A stretch of DNA of 64,000 bases from a virus, in IMG/VR virus record IMGVR_UViG_3300032722_000004, positions 111,743-175,742 of that record. One strand, 5' to 3'. The position numbers and the translations under genes are program-made. The notes under the pieces were generated by a model. That model ran no database searches and was not told where the DNA came from. It saw only the letters and a list, made by a program, of their open reading frames with translations. Shown here in pieces: positions 7,698-15,992 of this stretch. Each line of letters starts with the position of its first letter. The stretch's first letter is position 1.

Positions 7698-9240
7698 TGC
7701 TAGAGTATTTAGTTTCATACTCTTGGAACAATTTTATACCTAAGTACCAGAGAAATTTGTCGAAGGGACTAGTATGTAATGGAGACATATTCCAAAATAT
7801 AATAGGAATCAATAATTCCACTTTCTTCCACTCTAACTGTTTTTCATTCACAAACTTTTTTAATAGGGTGAAATACTGTTCGTGGTTATCTATATAAGGA
7901 ATCTCTAAAGTAACATGATTGTTTTTAATATCAACCTTGAAGTTGTTCTCTTTGATCTTACTATAATTTATGATGAATCCGCCGGCGAGTTTTGCTAAGT
8001 CATAATATATGTCGCCGGTGTTGGTATTACCTGCAAAATCAGGGCGCCAATCGATGAGCTTGAAGTCTTTACCTATTACGATATTATCAAACTGCAAATC
8101 ACCGTGTATATAAGATGCTTGCACTGTCTCAGTAAGATAAGAATAGTCGATGTTGTTTAGGTAATATGCATAGTCCTTTACGTCAACACCGTTAATACTG
8201 CTAACCTTTTCTTGTGTGTTATACTTGGTCAAGTATTTTTCGATCCTACCTAATGTCTTATTTTTATAAAATTCTATGCATTCATCTTTGATGTCAACAT
8301 CAGCCCGGTGCCAGACATTATTGTCTAACCAATTCAATAGACTATTGAAATGCTCAACATCATTGTGTTGGTATAATGTTTTTCCTGAATACCAATCGTA
8401 TGCTAGATAGTTGCCAACAATCTTGCAATTGTCGGGATATATTCCATCATGATCTAGCGTTCGTTTATATTTGTTCTCAGTGATAGTTTTATTCGCCCAC
8501 CATTTGATAACTTTAGAATCGGTTATGTAGGTGATCTCATCTTCTTTACTAAAGTCAAATTTTTGGCTGCTATTAACTGCATTCGCATAACTCTCTATAT
8601 TGCCAAAATCGATCCAACTGTCTAGGTTAACAATAGACTCACCTTTTTCTATAACAAAGATAAACTCATTATTGTTTAGTTCGGTTAACCGGGTGATGAA
8701 ATCTACATGATCACCTAGATACATCACGCCAGTAAAAGCAACATAATCAGCAGGGCAGTGTTCTTTAAACACCATATCAGTGATCGTCAAGTTGTCTAAT
8801 TTGAACATAGTGTATAGGTCAGATAAATCTTCACTTACCTGTTTAGTGAAATAGTAGTTTTTACTTGTATCTTTGATCTCTGATATCAAGTCTGTATCGA
8901 AATAAGTGTCACACGGTATGTACCAGAATGGTTTATCTAATAGGTTAGTACATTTTTTCAGTGTGTAGGCAGTACCACTCCGACTAGAGGTATAGTCATC
9001 GATATCAACAAATGTGATATTTACATCATCATGTGCTACTGTGCAATAGTCTTTAACCTGCTGGCTCAGATAACCAACAGGAATGATGAAGTGCGTGTCT
9101 TTGGGAAACTGATCTATTATGTGTGATAGAAACGGTTTATTCTTGTAGGGCAACAGTGCTTTGTTTAGATTCTTAGTCAGATTGCCCATCCTAGAGCCTA
9201 TACCGGCTGTAGGTATAACTACTGTGTTAACGGTGCTCAT
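7681..9240 (-). CDS. Sugar nucleotidyltransferase fused to an aminoglycoside-phosphotransferase-like kinase
   Basis: Residues about 5-220 are a GT-A nucleotidyltransferase: VVIPTAGIGSRMG (the GxGxRM nucleotide loop), KALLPYKNKPFLSHIID (K and P), YIPCDTYF (DxD-like metal site), and VNLDSWIDFG (compare WxDxG). From about residue 250 on it is a choline-kinase/APH fold with HGDLQFDNIV (HGDxxxxN, catalytic D) and LIDWRPDFAG (the DWE/DFD-type metal site). Such a fusion suggests phosphorylation and NTP activation of the same small molecule, as in phosphocholine-type or heptose pathways. The start at 9240 (MSTVNTV) gives a 14-nt overlap with the upstream cupin; an ORF start at 9273 adds 11 residues. 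Confidence 0.85.
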   Translation of the reverse strand: MSTVNTVVIPTAGIGSRMGNLTKNLNKALLPYKNKPFLSHIIDQFPKDTHFIIPVGYLSQQVKDYCTVAHDDVNITFVDIDDYTSSRSGTAYTLKKCTNLLDKPFWYIPCDTYFDTDLISEIKDTSKNYYFTKQVSEDLSDLYTMFKLDNLTITDMVFKEHCPADYVAFTGVMYLGDHVDFITRLTELNNNEFIFVIEKGESIVNLDSWIDFGNIESYANAVNSSQKFDFSKEDEITYITDSKVIKWWANKTITENKYKRTLDHDGIYPDNCKIVGNYLAYDWYSGKTLYQHNDVEHFNSLLNWLDNNVWHRADVDIKDECIEFYKNKTLGRIEKYLTKYNTQEKVSSINGVDVKDYAYYLNNIDYSYLTETVQASYIHGDLQFDNIVIGKDFKLIDWRPDFAGNTNTGDIYYDLAKLAGGFIINYSKIKENNFKVDIKNNHVTLEIPYIDNHEQYFTLLKKFVNEKQLEWKKVELLIPIIFWNMSPLHTSPFDKFLWYLGIKLFQEYETKYSSNEAVL

Positions 9241-9676
9241 GCTGTATTCTACCGTGCGTTCTATTTTGATCATCCTGAAGCCTTATCACATCATCAAGTT
9301 CTGTTGTACTTGCTTCAAAGAATTCAAGGTCTGTAATAGCAACGACACGGTGAACATAGCCCGGATGAACGTCGAATGATACTCCAGGTTCAAGTCGAAT
9401 GATATCAAACGTTGATTCGTATTCAGAAACTTCTTCTGCGGTCATCGGGTTAGATAGAAAATGTTCTACATCAAATTTTTCTTTGCTTATGTACAATGTT
9501 CCTGTACCGGAAAAAACATAGTTGGTTTCGAATTTTTGTTGATGTACTTGCAAGCTTGTTCTATTGCCAGCCTTGAAGAATATACGCTTTAGTGCATATG
9601 GTGTCCTGACACCATCTGCTATCCAGACTTCATGACCCCAGTGCTTGACTACAGTTTTGATTTCATTTATACTCAT
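9227..9676 (-). CDS. Cupin, mannose-6-phosphate-isomerase type II-like
   Basis: Small single-domain cupin (149 residues). It has WGHEVWIADG near the start, TSLQVHQQKFETNYVFSGTGTLYI (metal-binding H.H...E) and a second cupin motif with VSFDVHPGYVHRVVAI. This pattern is that of the C-terminal cupin of GDP-mannose pyrophosphorylase/phosphomannose isomerase fusions. Here it is a separate gene directly before the nucleotidyltransferase-kinase, with a 14-nt overlap. It probably isomerises or epimerises the sugar that the next enzymes activate. The assignment to the cupin fold is strong; the reaction is inferred. Confidence 0.82.
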   Translation of the reverse strand: MSINEIKTVVKHWGHEVWIADGVRTPYALKRIFFKAGNRTSLQVHQQKFETNYVFSGTGTLYISKEKFDVEHFLSNPMTAEEVSEYESTFDIIRLEPGVSFDVHPGYVHRVVAITDLEFFEASTTELDDVIRLQDDQNRTHGRIQHEHR

Positions 9677-9677
9677 G

Positions 9678-10559
9678 TCAAATATTTAGTAACTCATGAT
9701 CTTGTATGTATTTTAATAATTCATCAGCCCAAACAGTATGACCTAGTTCATTTGGATGCCAGCCAGTATATCCAGCTTCTCCGCAGTTTTCATCTACATA
9801 TGTCTTGAATGAATTATTAGTGATGTCTTTGTTATAGTACCTAATACTATCTATCGTTTTCCATATAGTGTTATAGTTTATTTTATGAATGATACGGACA
9901 TCATCATCTGATATACTGATATTACCTAAACCTAAAGAGTTTATCTGTTCTTCAACATTGATGTCTTGCCACTGATCGATATTAATCTGATTCAATCTAT
10001 AAAAAGCATTGAAGTTTAAGAATCTGATTTTATTCGTTAGGCAAAAATTCTGGAAGTTCAATATTGTAGTAATATACCTAGTAATGTATTCTTCAGGATT
10101 CCAAAAATTCAATACATATGTTTTAGTAAGATTGGCTAATGGTTTTTGTTTATGATCAGTCATGTGCGGATTGAGCCTAAACTTGTAGCTTTCTTTGTCA
10201 TCATCACTCTTGTACCAAAAATCTCTGCGTTCCGGCGTAGTCCAACCTACTATGATAAACAGACGATCCGGGTTTATACCTTGGTTTAGTAGGTGCAAAA
10301 CATATTCTTGCGTCCTAGCTAAGATACTAGCATTATCATCTCCGGGTTCAGCTAGGTTTATCACACGACATCTCAATAGTTCTGCTAGCTTAGTTGGCCA
10401 TATCCGCGGTAATCTATAACTATCATTCTTAGGAAGATAGTCGATAGTAGTCAGATGATTACCTGGATGTTTTTGTACTAAAGCAGGATCTACTATCTCA
10501 CACCCGAACGTCCAGCTATCACCGTTCGTTATCAAAATCAATTCATCAGGTGTAGCCAT
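9678..10559 (-). CDS. SGNH/GDSL-type hydrolase, copy A
   Basis: Block I is TNGDSWTFGCEI (Ser nucleophile in GDSW) at about residues 12-23. The block II-like glycine is in LAEPGDDNASI near 94-104, and the block III-like segment is VGWTTPERRDFW. Block V is GWHPNELGHTVWADELLKYI near the C-terminus, carrying the catalytic His. Family members deacylate or transfer acyl groups on glycans and lipids. It is the first of three tandem SGNH genes in this order, with overlaps of 14 and 8 nt between neighbours, which implies co-translation. There is no signal peptide, so it acts in the cytoplasm or is packaged. Confidence 0.82.
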   Translation of the reverse strand: MATPDELILITNGDSWTFGCEIVDPALVQKHPGNHLTTIDYLPKNDSYRLPRIWPTKLAELLRCRVINLAEPGDDNASILARTQEYVLHLLNQGINPDRLFIIVGWTTPERRDFWYKSDDDKESYKFRLNPHMTDHKQKPLANLTKTYVLNFWNPEEYITRYITTILNFQNFCLTNKIRFLNFNAFYRLNQINIDQWQDINVEEQINSLGLGNISISDDDVRIIHKINYNTIWKTIDSIRYYNKDITNNSFKTYVDENCGEAGYTGWHPNELGHTVWADELLKYIQDHELLNI

Positions 10560-11349
10560 TCTCTAATAACCTTTCAATTATCAACTGTGCAGTATATTCA
10601 TGTGCTGGATAATCTGCATGCTGACTTCCTATAGTATCAGGATATTGTAGAGTCAGCTCTCCCCAATTATGATGTATCAAATCTTTTTTAGGTATCAGAT
10701 CATCGAACTTATCGTCACTTGCAAGCACTAAGCAATGTATATCACTGTTTGTTATTCTAGTGTATGCAGACAGTATCAACCCTCTATCATAATCAGATTT
10801 GATATTATTGTTAGACCAAACAGTTAGATAATGTTCTAATAACATTTTTAGTTTTTCAGGTGATTGTGAATGTAGACGTTGGTAATAATCGCTAGGCATT
10901 TTCTTTTGTTTTTCTAATGTCTGTAGATAATCAGGTATCGCCCCGACCTGCTCAGTGAGCAACTTTGGATTATAGCTTGCATCATCTTTTAGATAAAAAT
11001 CTAACGGTCGATCATGATGCGGTTGTGCATGATGATGCGGCGGATACTGATGGTAGTTCAAATGTGATAGGTCTAATGTTATATGCTTTTGAAATTCGTC
11101 TTCTAACCATTCGATCCTATCATAACTAGTTACACATAAAATAACGCACTTTGGTTTGGACAGCATCTTACTAGCATATACACCTTGGAGGAATACTGCA
11201 TAATTAGACGCACTGCCCCTAGCTAATACGACCAAATCATATTCTAACTTATCTGCGACAAGTTGACCATACCGTTGTTTTTCCATATCAACTAGTCCAA
11301 TGCCGACATTGAAACTATCACCGCACACCACGATCTTTTCTTTATTCAT
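10546..11349 (-). CDS. SGNH/GDSL-type hydrolase, copy B
   Basis: Starts with IVVCGDSFNVGIGLVD (block I, GDSF) and has ARGSASNYAVFLQGVY (glycine-asparagine block). It ends in GSQHADYPAHEYTAQLIIERL, a block V variant with D/H..H. A histidine-rich stretch (YPPHHHAQPHHDRP, about residues 102-115) is unusual and might bind metal. At 267 residues it is similar in length to its neighbours but diverged in sequence, so the three are old paralogs or independent acquisitions. It probably modifies acyl groups on the same glycan. Confidence 0.75.
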   Translation of the reverse strand: MNKEKIVVCGDSFNVGIGLVDMEKQRYGQLVADKLEYDLVVLARGSASNYAVFLQGVYASKMLSKPKCVILCVTSYDRIEWLEDEFQKHITLDLSHLNYHQYPPHHHAQPHHDRPLDFYLKDDASYNPKLLTEQVGAIPDYLQTLEKQKKMPSDYYQRLHSQSPEKLKMLLEHYLTVWSNNNIKSDYDRGLILSAYTRITNSDIHCLVLASDDKFDDLIPKKDLIHHNWGELTLQYPDTIGSQHADYPAHEYTAQLIIERLLENGYT

Positions 11350-12136
11350 AGATGTTATTAAACTCCTGATATAAATGCTCTGCCCATCTTCTGTGACCTT
11401 CTATCATAGTATGATGATCAGCAGCCATTGGAATTTGATTAGCTACGCAAAAAAGACTCATCACATTTAATGATTCATCACATGAACGTGTATTCAGAAT
11501 GCATGGTTTCTGCAATACTGAAATTTCTTGTTCAAATTGTTTTGATATATTAATTTTTTTATATTCCGGTAACCATACTGTTCGCCACGGCAGACTACTA
11601 AAAAACAAGTACTTTACACCTAAGTTTTCTAATAGATTTTTCATAATATACATTTCTTGAAAAAATCTGATGTAATTGGCACGAAGTGAATATACATTCA
11701 AAATATAGTCTTTCTGCCAGTCATCAATAAGTTTTAAATAATCATTACTAAAGTCAGGTCTAAAGAGTACATCATGCGAACTTACCGGCTGCGTAGCATT
11801 AAACATACACCACCCCTCTTTCTGTCCTTCGTGTAAATAGACTTCACTCCTATCTACAGTTGTCCAGCCTAACATAACTACTAATGAACTATATTTTTCT
11901 TTAGGATACTTTCGTAGAAAGTCACATGTAGTTCTAACCATACGTGCATTGCTTCCTGCACCAAGAGCTTCATTTATATGATCAACTCCAAACTTTTCTG
12001 CGACTACCGACGGCCAGGCACATTTCAAAAAATAGTTCCATCTTTCTATTAATGGTATGTTTGATAAGCTCGGATCATCATCGATACCGTTTCCTGCTGT
12101 CCAGCTACATCCGTTAGCATATAAAAAATCAATCAT
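11342..12136 (-). CDS. SGNH/GDSL-type hydrolase, copy C (GCSW active-site variant)
   Basis: The first block reads YANGCSWTAGNGID: the usual Asp of GDS is Cys, a variant I recall as common in phage SGNH proteins, and the Ser is kept. The second block is ALGAGSNARMVRTTCDFL and the third VMLGWTTVDRSEVY. The final block is AADHHTMIEGHRRWAEHLY with candidate catalytic Asp/His. GWTT.(P/D)R is shared with copy A, showing that the two are related. The gene overlaps the broken glycosyltransferase by 4 nt. Confidence 0.75.
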   Translation of the reverse strand: MIDFLYANGCSWTAGNGIDDDPSLSNIPLIERWNYFLKCAWPSVVAEKFGVDHINEALGAGSNARMVRTTCDFLRKYPKEKYSSLVVMLGWTTVDRSEVYLHEGQKEGWCMFNATQPVSSHDVLFRPDFSNDYLKLIDDWQKDYILNVYSLRANYIRFFQEMYIMKNLLENLGVKYLFFSSLPWRTVWLPEYKKINISKQFEQEISVLQKPCILNTRSCDESLNVMSLFCVANQIPMAADHHTMIEGHRRWAEHLYQEFNNIYE

Positions 12137-12957
12137 CTTATTGTTCCGTATAATTTATTCTCATTGTTATCCCGAAAAACCTTATATATTTCTTCTTCTG
12201 ATATAGAACTATAATGTATTAAATCATTCATAAAACACTCACGAAAATTTGTCATAGGATCAAACATATAAGACTCATAACGATATATCGTGTAACAAAC
12301 TAAATTAGTTTTGCTCAATGGTTGATTTATAATTCCCCTATTTTGTAAAAATCTGTTTAATGCAGCAGATGAATCATGCACTGAGTGTCCAGGCTCTTTG
12401 ACCAGATCAATCATAATATCAGCAACATTGCTGTTTGTAACCCAAAAAACATCAGCTAATATATTATCACAGTGCGGGTCACTATAAATCGTCGATTTGG
12501 ATAAGTCTATGTTAGATAGCTCACTTCCAAAGTTTTTAGCTGTAGGAAATATAACATCAGGACGGATCTTTATGACTACATCATATTTAAAATTGTTCTC
12601 TATCTCGTACTGCCTTTAAAGCTCAAAGCTTCTACAAAGAGTATGCCATACTATAGGAAATTGGTTATTAGTCATATGACTATTCATGAACTCTGAATAA
12701 CTATCTACTTTGTATCTTATCGGATTATATAATTCGATAAATTTCTGTAATTTTTCTTGAGATAAGGCTTCATCCGGGCGTTGAATAAATCGAATATTAT
12801 TCCAATGTGTTCTAGCAAACGGTTTATTAGTTTCATAATCCCAGGTGTGCAGGAAAAAATCACAATCCGGCAGCATATCTCCTAAGTAACGGGTGATGTT
12901 AACATAACAGTTTATCCCTGTTCTGATCAATCCACTGAAACACACAGCAATCTTCAT
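12133..12957 (-). pseudogene. Glycosyltransferase-like gene broken by one in-frame TAA
   Basis: One reading frame is open from the ATG at 12957 to the stop at 12133, except for a single TAA at 12616-12618. Upstream it encodes MKIAVCFSGLIRTGINCY, HTWDYETNKPF and LCRSFEL. After the TAA the same frame continues RQYEIENNFKYDVVIKIRPD and then FWVTNSNVADIMIDLV. The paralog at 13807-14592 has LKRQYEIEHNFEYDVVFRMR at this point, so the stop replaces a lysine codon, consistent with one A-to-T change. Without it the product would be 274 residues, matching the paralogs (262 and 288). A recent nonsense mutation, an assembly error, or read-through are the options. The two halves should not be annotated as separate genes. 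Confidence 0.85.
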
Positions 12958-13820
12958 CTGAATAGATTTCTTTCTACTTGTAGTATTGCATCTGCGTCTT
13001 GCGGTAAACTATACAATTCTGCTGCCTTTTTCCTAAATATATAAGTGTTAAATATTAGGTTTGTTTCTTGTACTCTTATATTCTTTAGCATAAGCCATTT
13101 ATATAAGCAGACATTATATCCGCATATTTTTATATAAGGATCATTCCAGTTAGCATCTAATAATTCCCAGAATTTACCTGTACTATAGTATCTATAAAAA
13201 TCACAAACAGTATTCATCACCCTACTTGAACCGAAGAATAACACATCAGTAAAATGATTCTGCCAATATTCCATCGGGAATGTATTTGTCGAACCATATA
13301 TTGCAGTTGGTTCTATTCTACCTGGTAAGTAATCCTCAAACTTTGTACCCGGTGTATAATAACTATCATGCCTTGCTCTGACAACTAGATCAAAACGCAT
13401 GTCATTTTCTATTTCATACATAGTTTTGAGCCAGTTAGCCTGCATGATACTGTAGCTCATGTGAACGTATACTGTAGGTTTAGCTAGGTTAGCTGCTACT
13501 TTCATACCAAAAGTACATTCATCAAAACTTAATACGCTTGGTATCGGAGTGACATCGATTACAGTTTTATCTTCGATCAATAATTTTTCGTAGTTTATAG
13601 CTGATATCATATTCTGGTATAGCTCGTCCTTAGGATAAGATTCACATTTCTCTATACCATAAAATCTATGTTCTTTCGTGTATTCACTGTCTGTCCACGT
13701 GTGTCCAAAAAACTTTATGTCATGGATATCACTCTTGAAAAATTCAAGTATATTCTCGCTACAATGGTTCCATGTGCGAGGCTCTCCGCTCAGACACACT
13801 GCTATTTTATATGACTTCAT
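12954..13820 (-). CDS. SGxPRTW-family glycosyltransferase-like protein, copy 2
   Basis: The 288-residue product starts KIAVCLSGEPRTWNHCSENI, followed by FFGHTWTDSEY. It has YEIENDMRFDLVVRARHDSYY near residue 150, where RxRxD is the probable metal/nucleotide site of a GT-A-like fold. A later DVLFFGSSRVMNTVCDFY segment fits the acceptor half. It shares these blocks with the genes on both sides, so the trio arose by duplication. It overlaps the broken copy by 4 nt and the next gene by 14 nt. No membrane segment is visible, so it is probably a cytoplasmic enzyme acting on soluble or phage-protein acceptors. Confidence 0.75.
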   Translation of the reverse strand: MKSYKIAVCLSGEPRTWNHCSENILEFFKSDIHDIKFFGHTWTDSEYTKEHRFYGIEKCESYPKDELYQNMISAINYEKLLIEDKTVIDVTPIPSVLSFDECTFGMKVAANLAKPTVYVHMSYSIMQANWLKTMYEIENDMRFDLVVRARHDSYYTPGTKFEDYLPGRIEPTAIYGSTNTFPMEYWQNHFTDVLFFGSSRVMNTVCDFYRYYSTGKFWELLDANWNDPYIKICGYNVCLYKWLMLKNIRVQETNLIFNTYIFRKKAAELYSLPQDADAILQVERNLFR

Positions 13821-14592
13821 ATGATGCTAACTCTTTCTTGATATCAAGATATTCTTGGCTTCTCAATATCTTTATACTCTGAGGACAACTGACGTTTTTT
13901 ATTCCACTAGCACATAAAAAAGGATATAGTGCAACTTCCGGCGCCGGCGGGGGACATTGTATGTGCGGGGGCACCACATGATTACTATCGATAAACTGCA
14001 ATGAATGAATAAATTCTGCTGCTTGGTCATACGTATAGCTATCAGCAAAATGAAACGTGTCACCGATCATAAATGATTCTACATTATCCACGTATCCGTT
14101 GCTCTTAGAATATAAACAGTTGGGACGAACTTCACGGGGCATGTTTAGATTTTCCATGAAGTATAGATCAGTCCGCATCCTAAACACAACATCATATTCG
14201 AAGTTGTGTTCGATCTCATATTGTCGTTTTAGATTAGCAGCATAATATATACTATAATACTGGCTTCTACACCACCATCCTATCGGATTATTCACATACT
14301 CAGTTAGTATACTAGGATCTTTGTCGAACAGTGTTGGATTGACATTTCTATTATCAAACTTGTATTTCTTTGGCTGATATGTATCTATGATATCTTGTTT
14401 TTCTTCTTCAGTGATATGTACGTCTTTGAGGGAACGGACACCAGACTGTAATACTATCGTAGGTAAAGTATTATAATCCCATAGATGAAAGAAAATATCT
14501 TTCTCTACATTAGGTAACAAATGTTCTATCCAATTTGAATATGTCTTTTTCCATGTCCTCGGCTGACCACTTATGCATAGTGCTACACGCAT
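13807..14592 (-). CDS. SGxPRTW-family glycosyltransferase-like protein, copy 1
   Basis: Starts RVALCISGQPRTWKKTYSNW with FFHLWDYNTLP. The central block is KRQYEIEHNFEYDVVFRMRT followed by DLYF, and the acceptor-side block is ESFMIGDTFHFADSYTYDQA. A proline-rich loop (CPPPAPEVALYPF) is unique to this copy. I choose the ATG at 14592 because it overlaps the upstream stop as TGATG, giving translational coupling; an ORF start at 14607 would add five residues. This is the intact reference for judging the stop codon in the third copy. Confidence 0.77.
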   Translation of the reverse strand: MRVALCISGQPRTWKKTYSNWIEHLLPNVEKDIFFHLWDYNTLPTIVLQSGVRSLKDVHITEEEKQDIIDTYQPKKYKFDNRNVNPTLFDKDPSILTEYVNNPIGWWCRSQYYSIYYAANLKRQYEIEHNFEYDVVFRMRTDLYFMENLNMPREVRPNCLYSKSNGYVDNVESFMIGDTFHFADSYTYDQAAEFIHSLQFIDSNHVVPPHIQCPPPAPEVALYPFLCASGIKNVSCPQSIKILRSQEYLDIKKELASYEVI

Positions 14593-15989
14593 CACATATT
14601 CTTCCACTTATAATAAACATTCTCATATTCAGGGAATGTTTCTAAGAAATTCGTACCACGGCGCGTGTCATGCTCATCAACGAAAGTGATGAAGTTCTTG
14701 CGATTCGTGTTTGTCCATTCATTAACCACATCATCTTTAGTGAGGTTATAGATTCGTTTTAACTTGTCAGCCTCATGTTCAAAAAAGCCGCGATTTGCAG
14801 TACCGTACCAGTTTTTGTTTTCTATGTTTTGATAAATGAATGTCACCTGATCGTAGATCATCTGAAGTTGTTCAGGCTCTATGATGAATACTGCCTGATG
14901 AGTTGGAAATCTAAGATAAGGAATATCTAATAGCATAGGAGTTCTTACATCATCCCAACGATGATATTCTTTCTTGATATCTAAGATATCCTTGAGGAAT
15001 GGAATATATGAAGTTATACTTAGAAAGTTATAGGTACTCATGATAGTAAACTGTATACCCGGAACTTCTCTATAAGTCTTATGAATATTAGTTAGCCAAC
15101 GCTCATAGTTCATGCCAAACCTGATATACTCACTCTGTTTACCGTGTGCTTCAGCACTTGTGAATATCTTGATGTTTTTCAGTTTTTTTTCTTCAGATAT
15201 TATCTTGATCTTTTCTAAGAACCTATTGAAAATATCATCAGGAACATTCATGTTCGTATTGATGGCAACTTCTAGATTTGGATTAGGGTTATCGATGATA
15301 TAATCCAGCACCTTGAAGGTGTTCTTGTTTAGTAGCGGCTCGCCTCCGGTAATTCTGAAGTGCTGTAGACTATTATACATCTTTGGCCACCACTTCCAGA
15401 AAGCCTCTACATATGGATTTTCTTCTCTATTGAGAATAGGCATCATATTTTGGCTTTTCAACCAATCTAGATTATTGAACCTATCTGTGGTAGGATAAGG
15501 TCCGAACCGTTCGATCTCTTCCATCCATTGACTACTGATATGAGGTGCACAATAACTGCATTTGAAATTGCATACATTACCAAAGCTTACTTCTACATAG
15601 CTTGGATCAACATCATCATCCCATGGCTTATTGGCGATATCCTGTATAAAAGGATTAGCCCATTTATCTGCACTCTTGTATATTCTGTCACTATGGCTAT
15701 CACCTTGATCCTCTACTCGCCAGCAATAATCACATTCTGCTGGACGCTCACCTTCAAGCATCATCTTCCTTTGTAATTTTTTATAATTACTATTGTGCAG
15801 TGCAGTAGGATTTATTTGAATTTCTTGTACAGGAACATGATGCGTTTTAGGATGGTGGCAACTATGCGTGTGTCCATTTTGTAGATGCATAGTTACTTGT
15901 TTCCACTTAGCAGCACAGAATGTTTTGCTAACAGAATCTAGTTCATTTTTAACATTTTCTAAATGTTGTTGATAACCATTATTTGACAT
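14592..15989 (-). CDS. Radical SAM protein with twitch-type C-terminal cluster region
   Basis: The 465-residue protein has VSFGNVCNFKCSYCAPHIS (CxxxCxxC, radical SAM [4Fe-4S] site, about residues 130-148) and FRITGGEPLLNKNTF (GGEP SAM-binding motif). Upstream cysteines (CAAKWKQ at about 25, SCHHPKTHH, and CDYCWRVEDQG near 86) resemble a SPASM/twitch-like auxiliary cluster arrangement moved to the N-terminus. Phage members of this family are often found with tail and glycan genes. The reaction is unknown; peptide or sugar modification is plausible. It is translationally coupled to the glycosyltransferase-like gene downstream. Confidence 0.87.
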   Translation of the reverse strand: MSNNGYQQHLENVKNELDSVSKTFCAAKWKQVTMHLQNGHTHSCHHPKTHHVPVQEIQINPTALHNSNYKKLQRKMMLEGERPAECDYCWRVEDQGDSHSDRIYKSADKWANPFIQDIANKPWDDDVDPSYVEVSFGNVCNFKCSYCAPHISSQWMEEIERFGPYPTTDRFNNLDWLKSQNMMPILNREENPYVEAFWKWWPKMYNSLQHFRITGGEPLLNKNTFKVLDYIIDNPNPNLEVAINTNMNVPDDIFNRFLEKIKIISEEKKLKNIKIFTSAEAHGKQSEYIRFGMNYERWLTNIHKTYREVPGIQFTIMSTYNFLSITSYIPFLKDILDIKKEYHRWDDVRTPMLLDIPYLRFPTHQAVFIIEPEQLQMIYDQVTFIYQNIENKNWYGTANRGFFEHEADKLKRIYNLTKDDVVNEWTNTNRKNFITFVDEHDTRRGTNFLETFPEYENVYYKWKNM

Positions 15990-15992
15990 ATT

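Noticed and set aside
12133-12414. A separate 93-residue gene
   Set aside because: It is the in-frame 3' part of the glycosyltransferase-like gene interrupted by TAA at 12616-12618.
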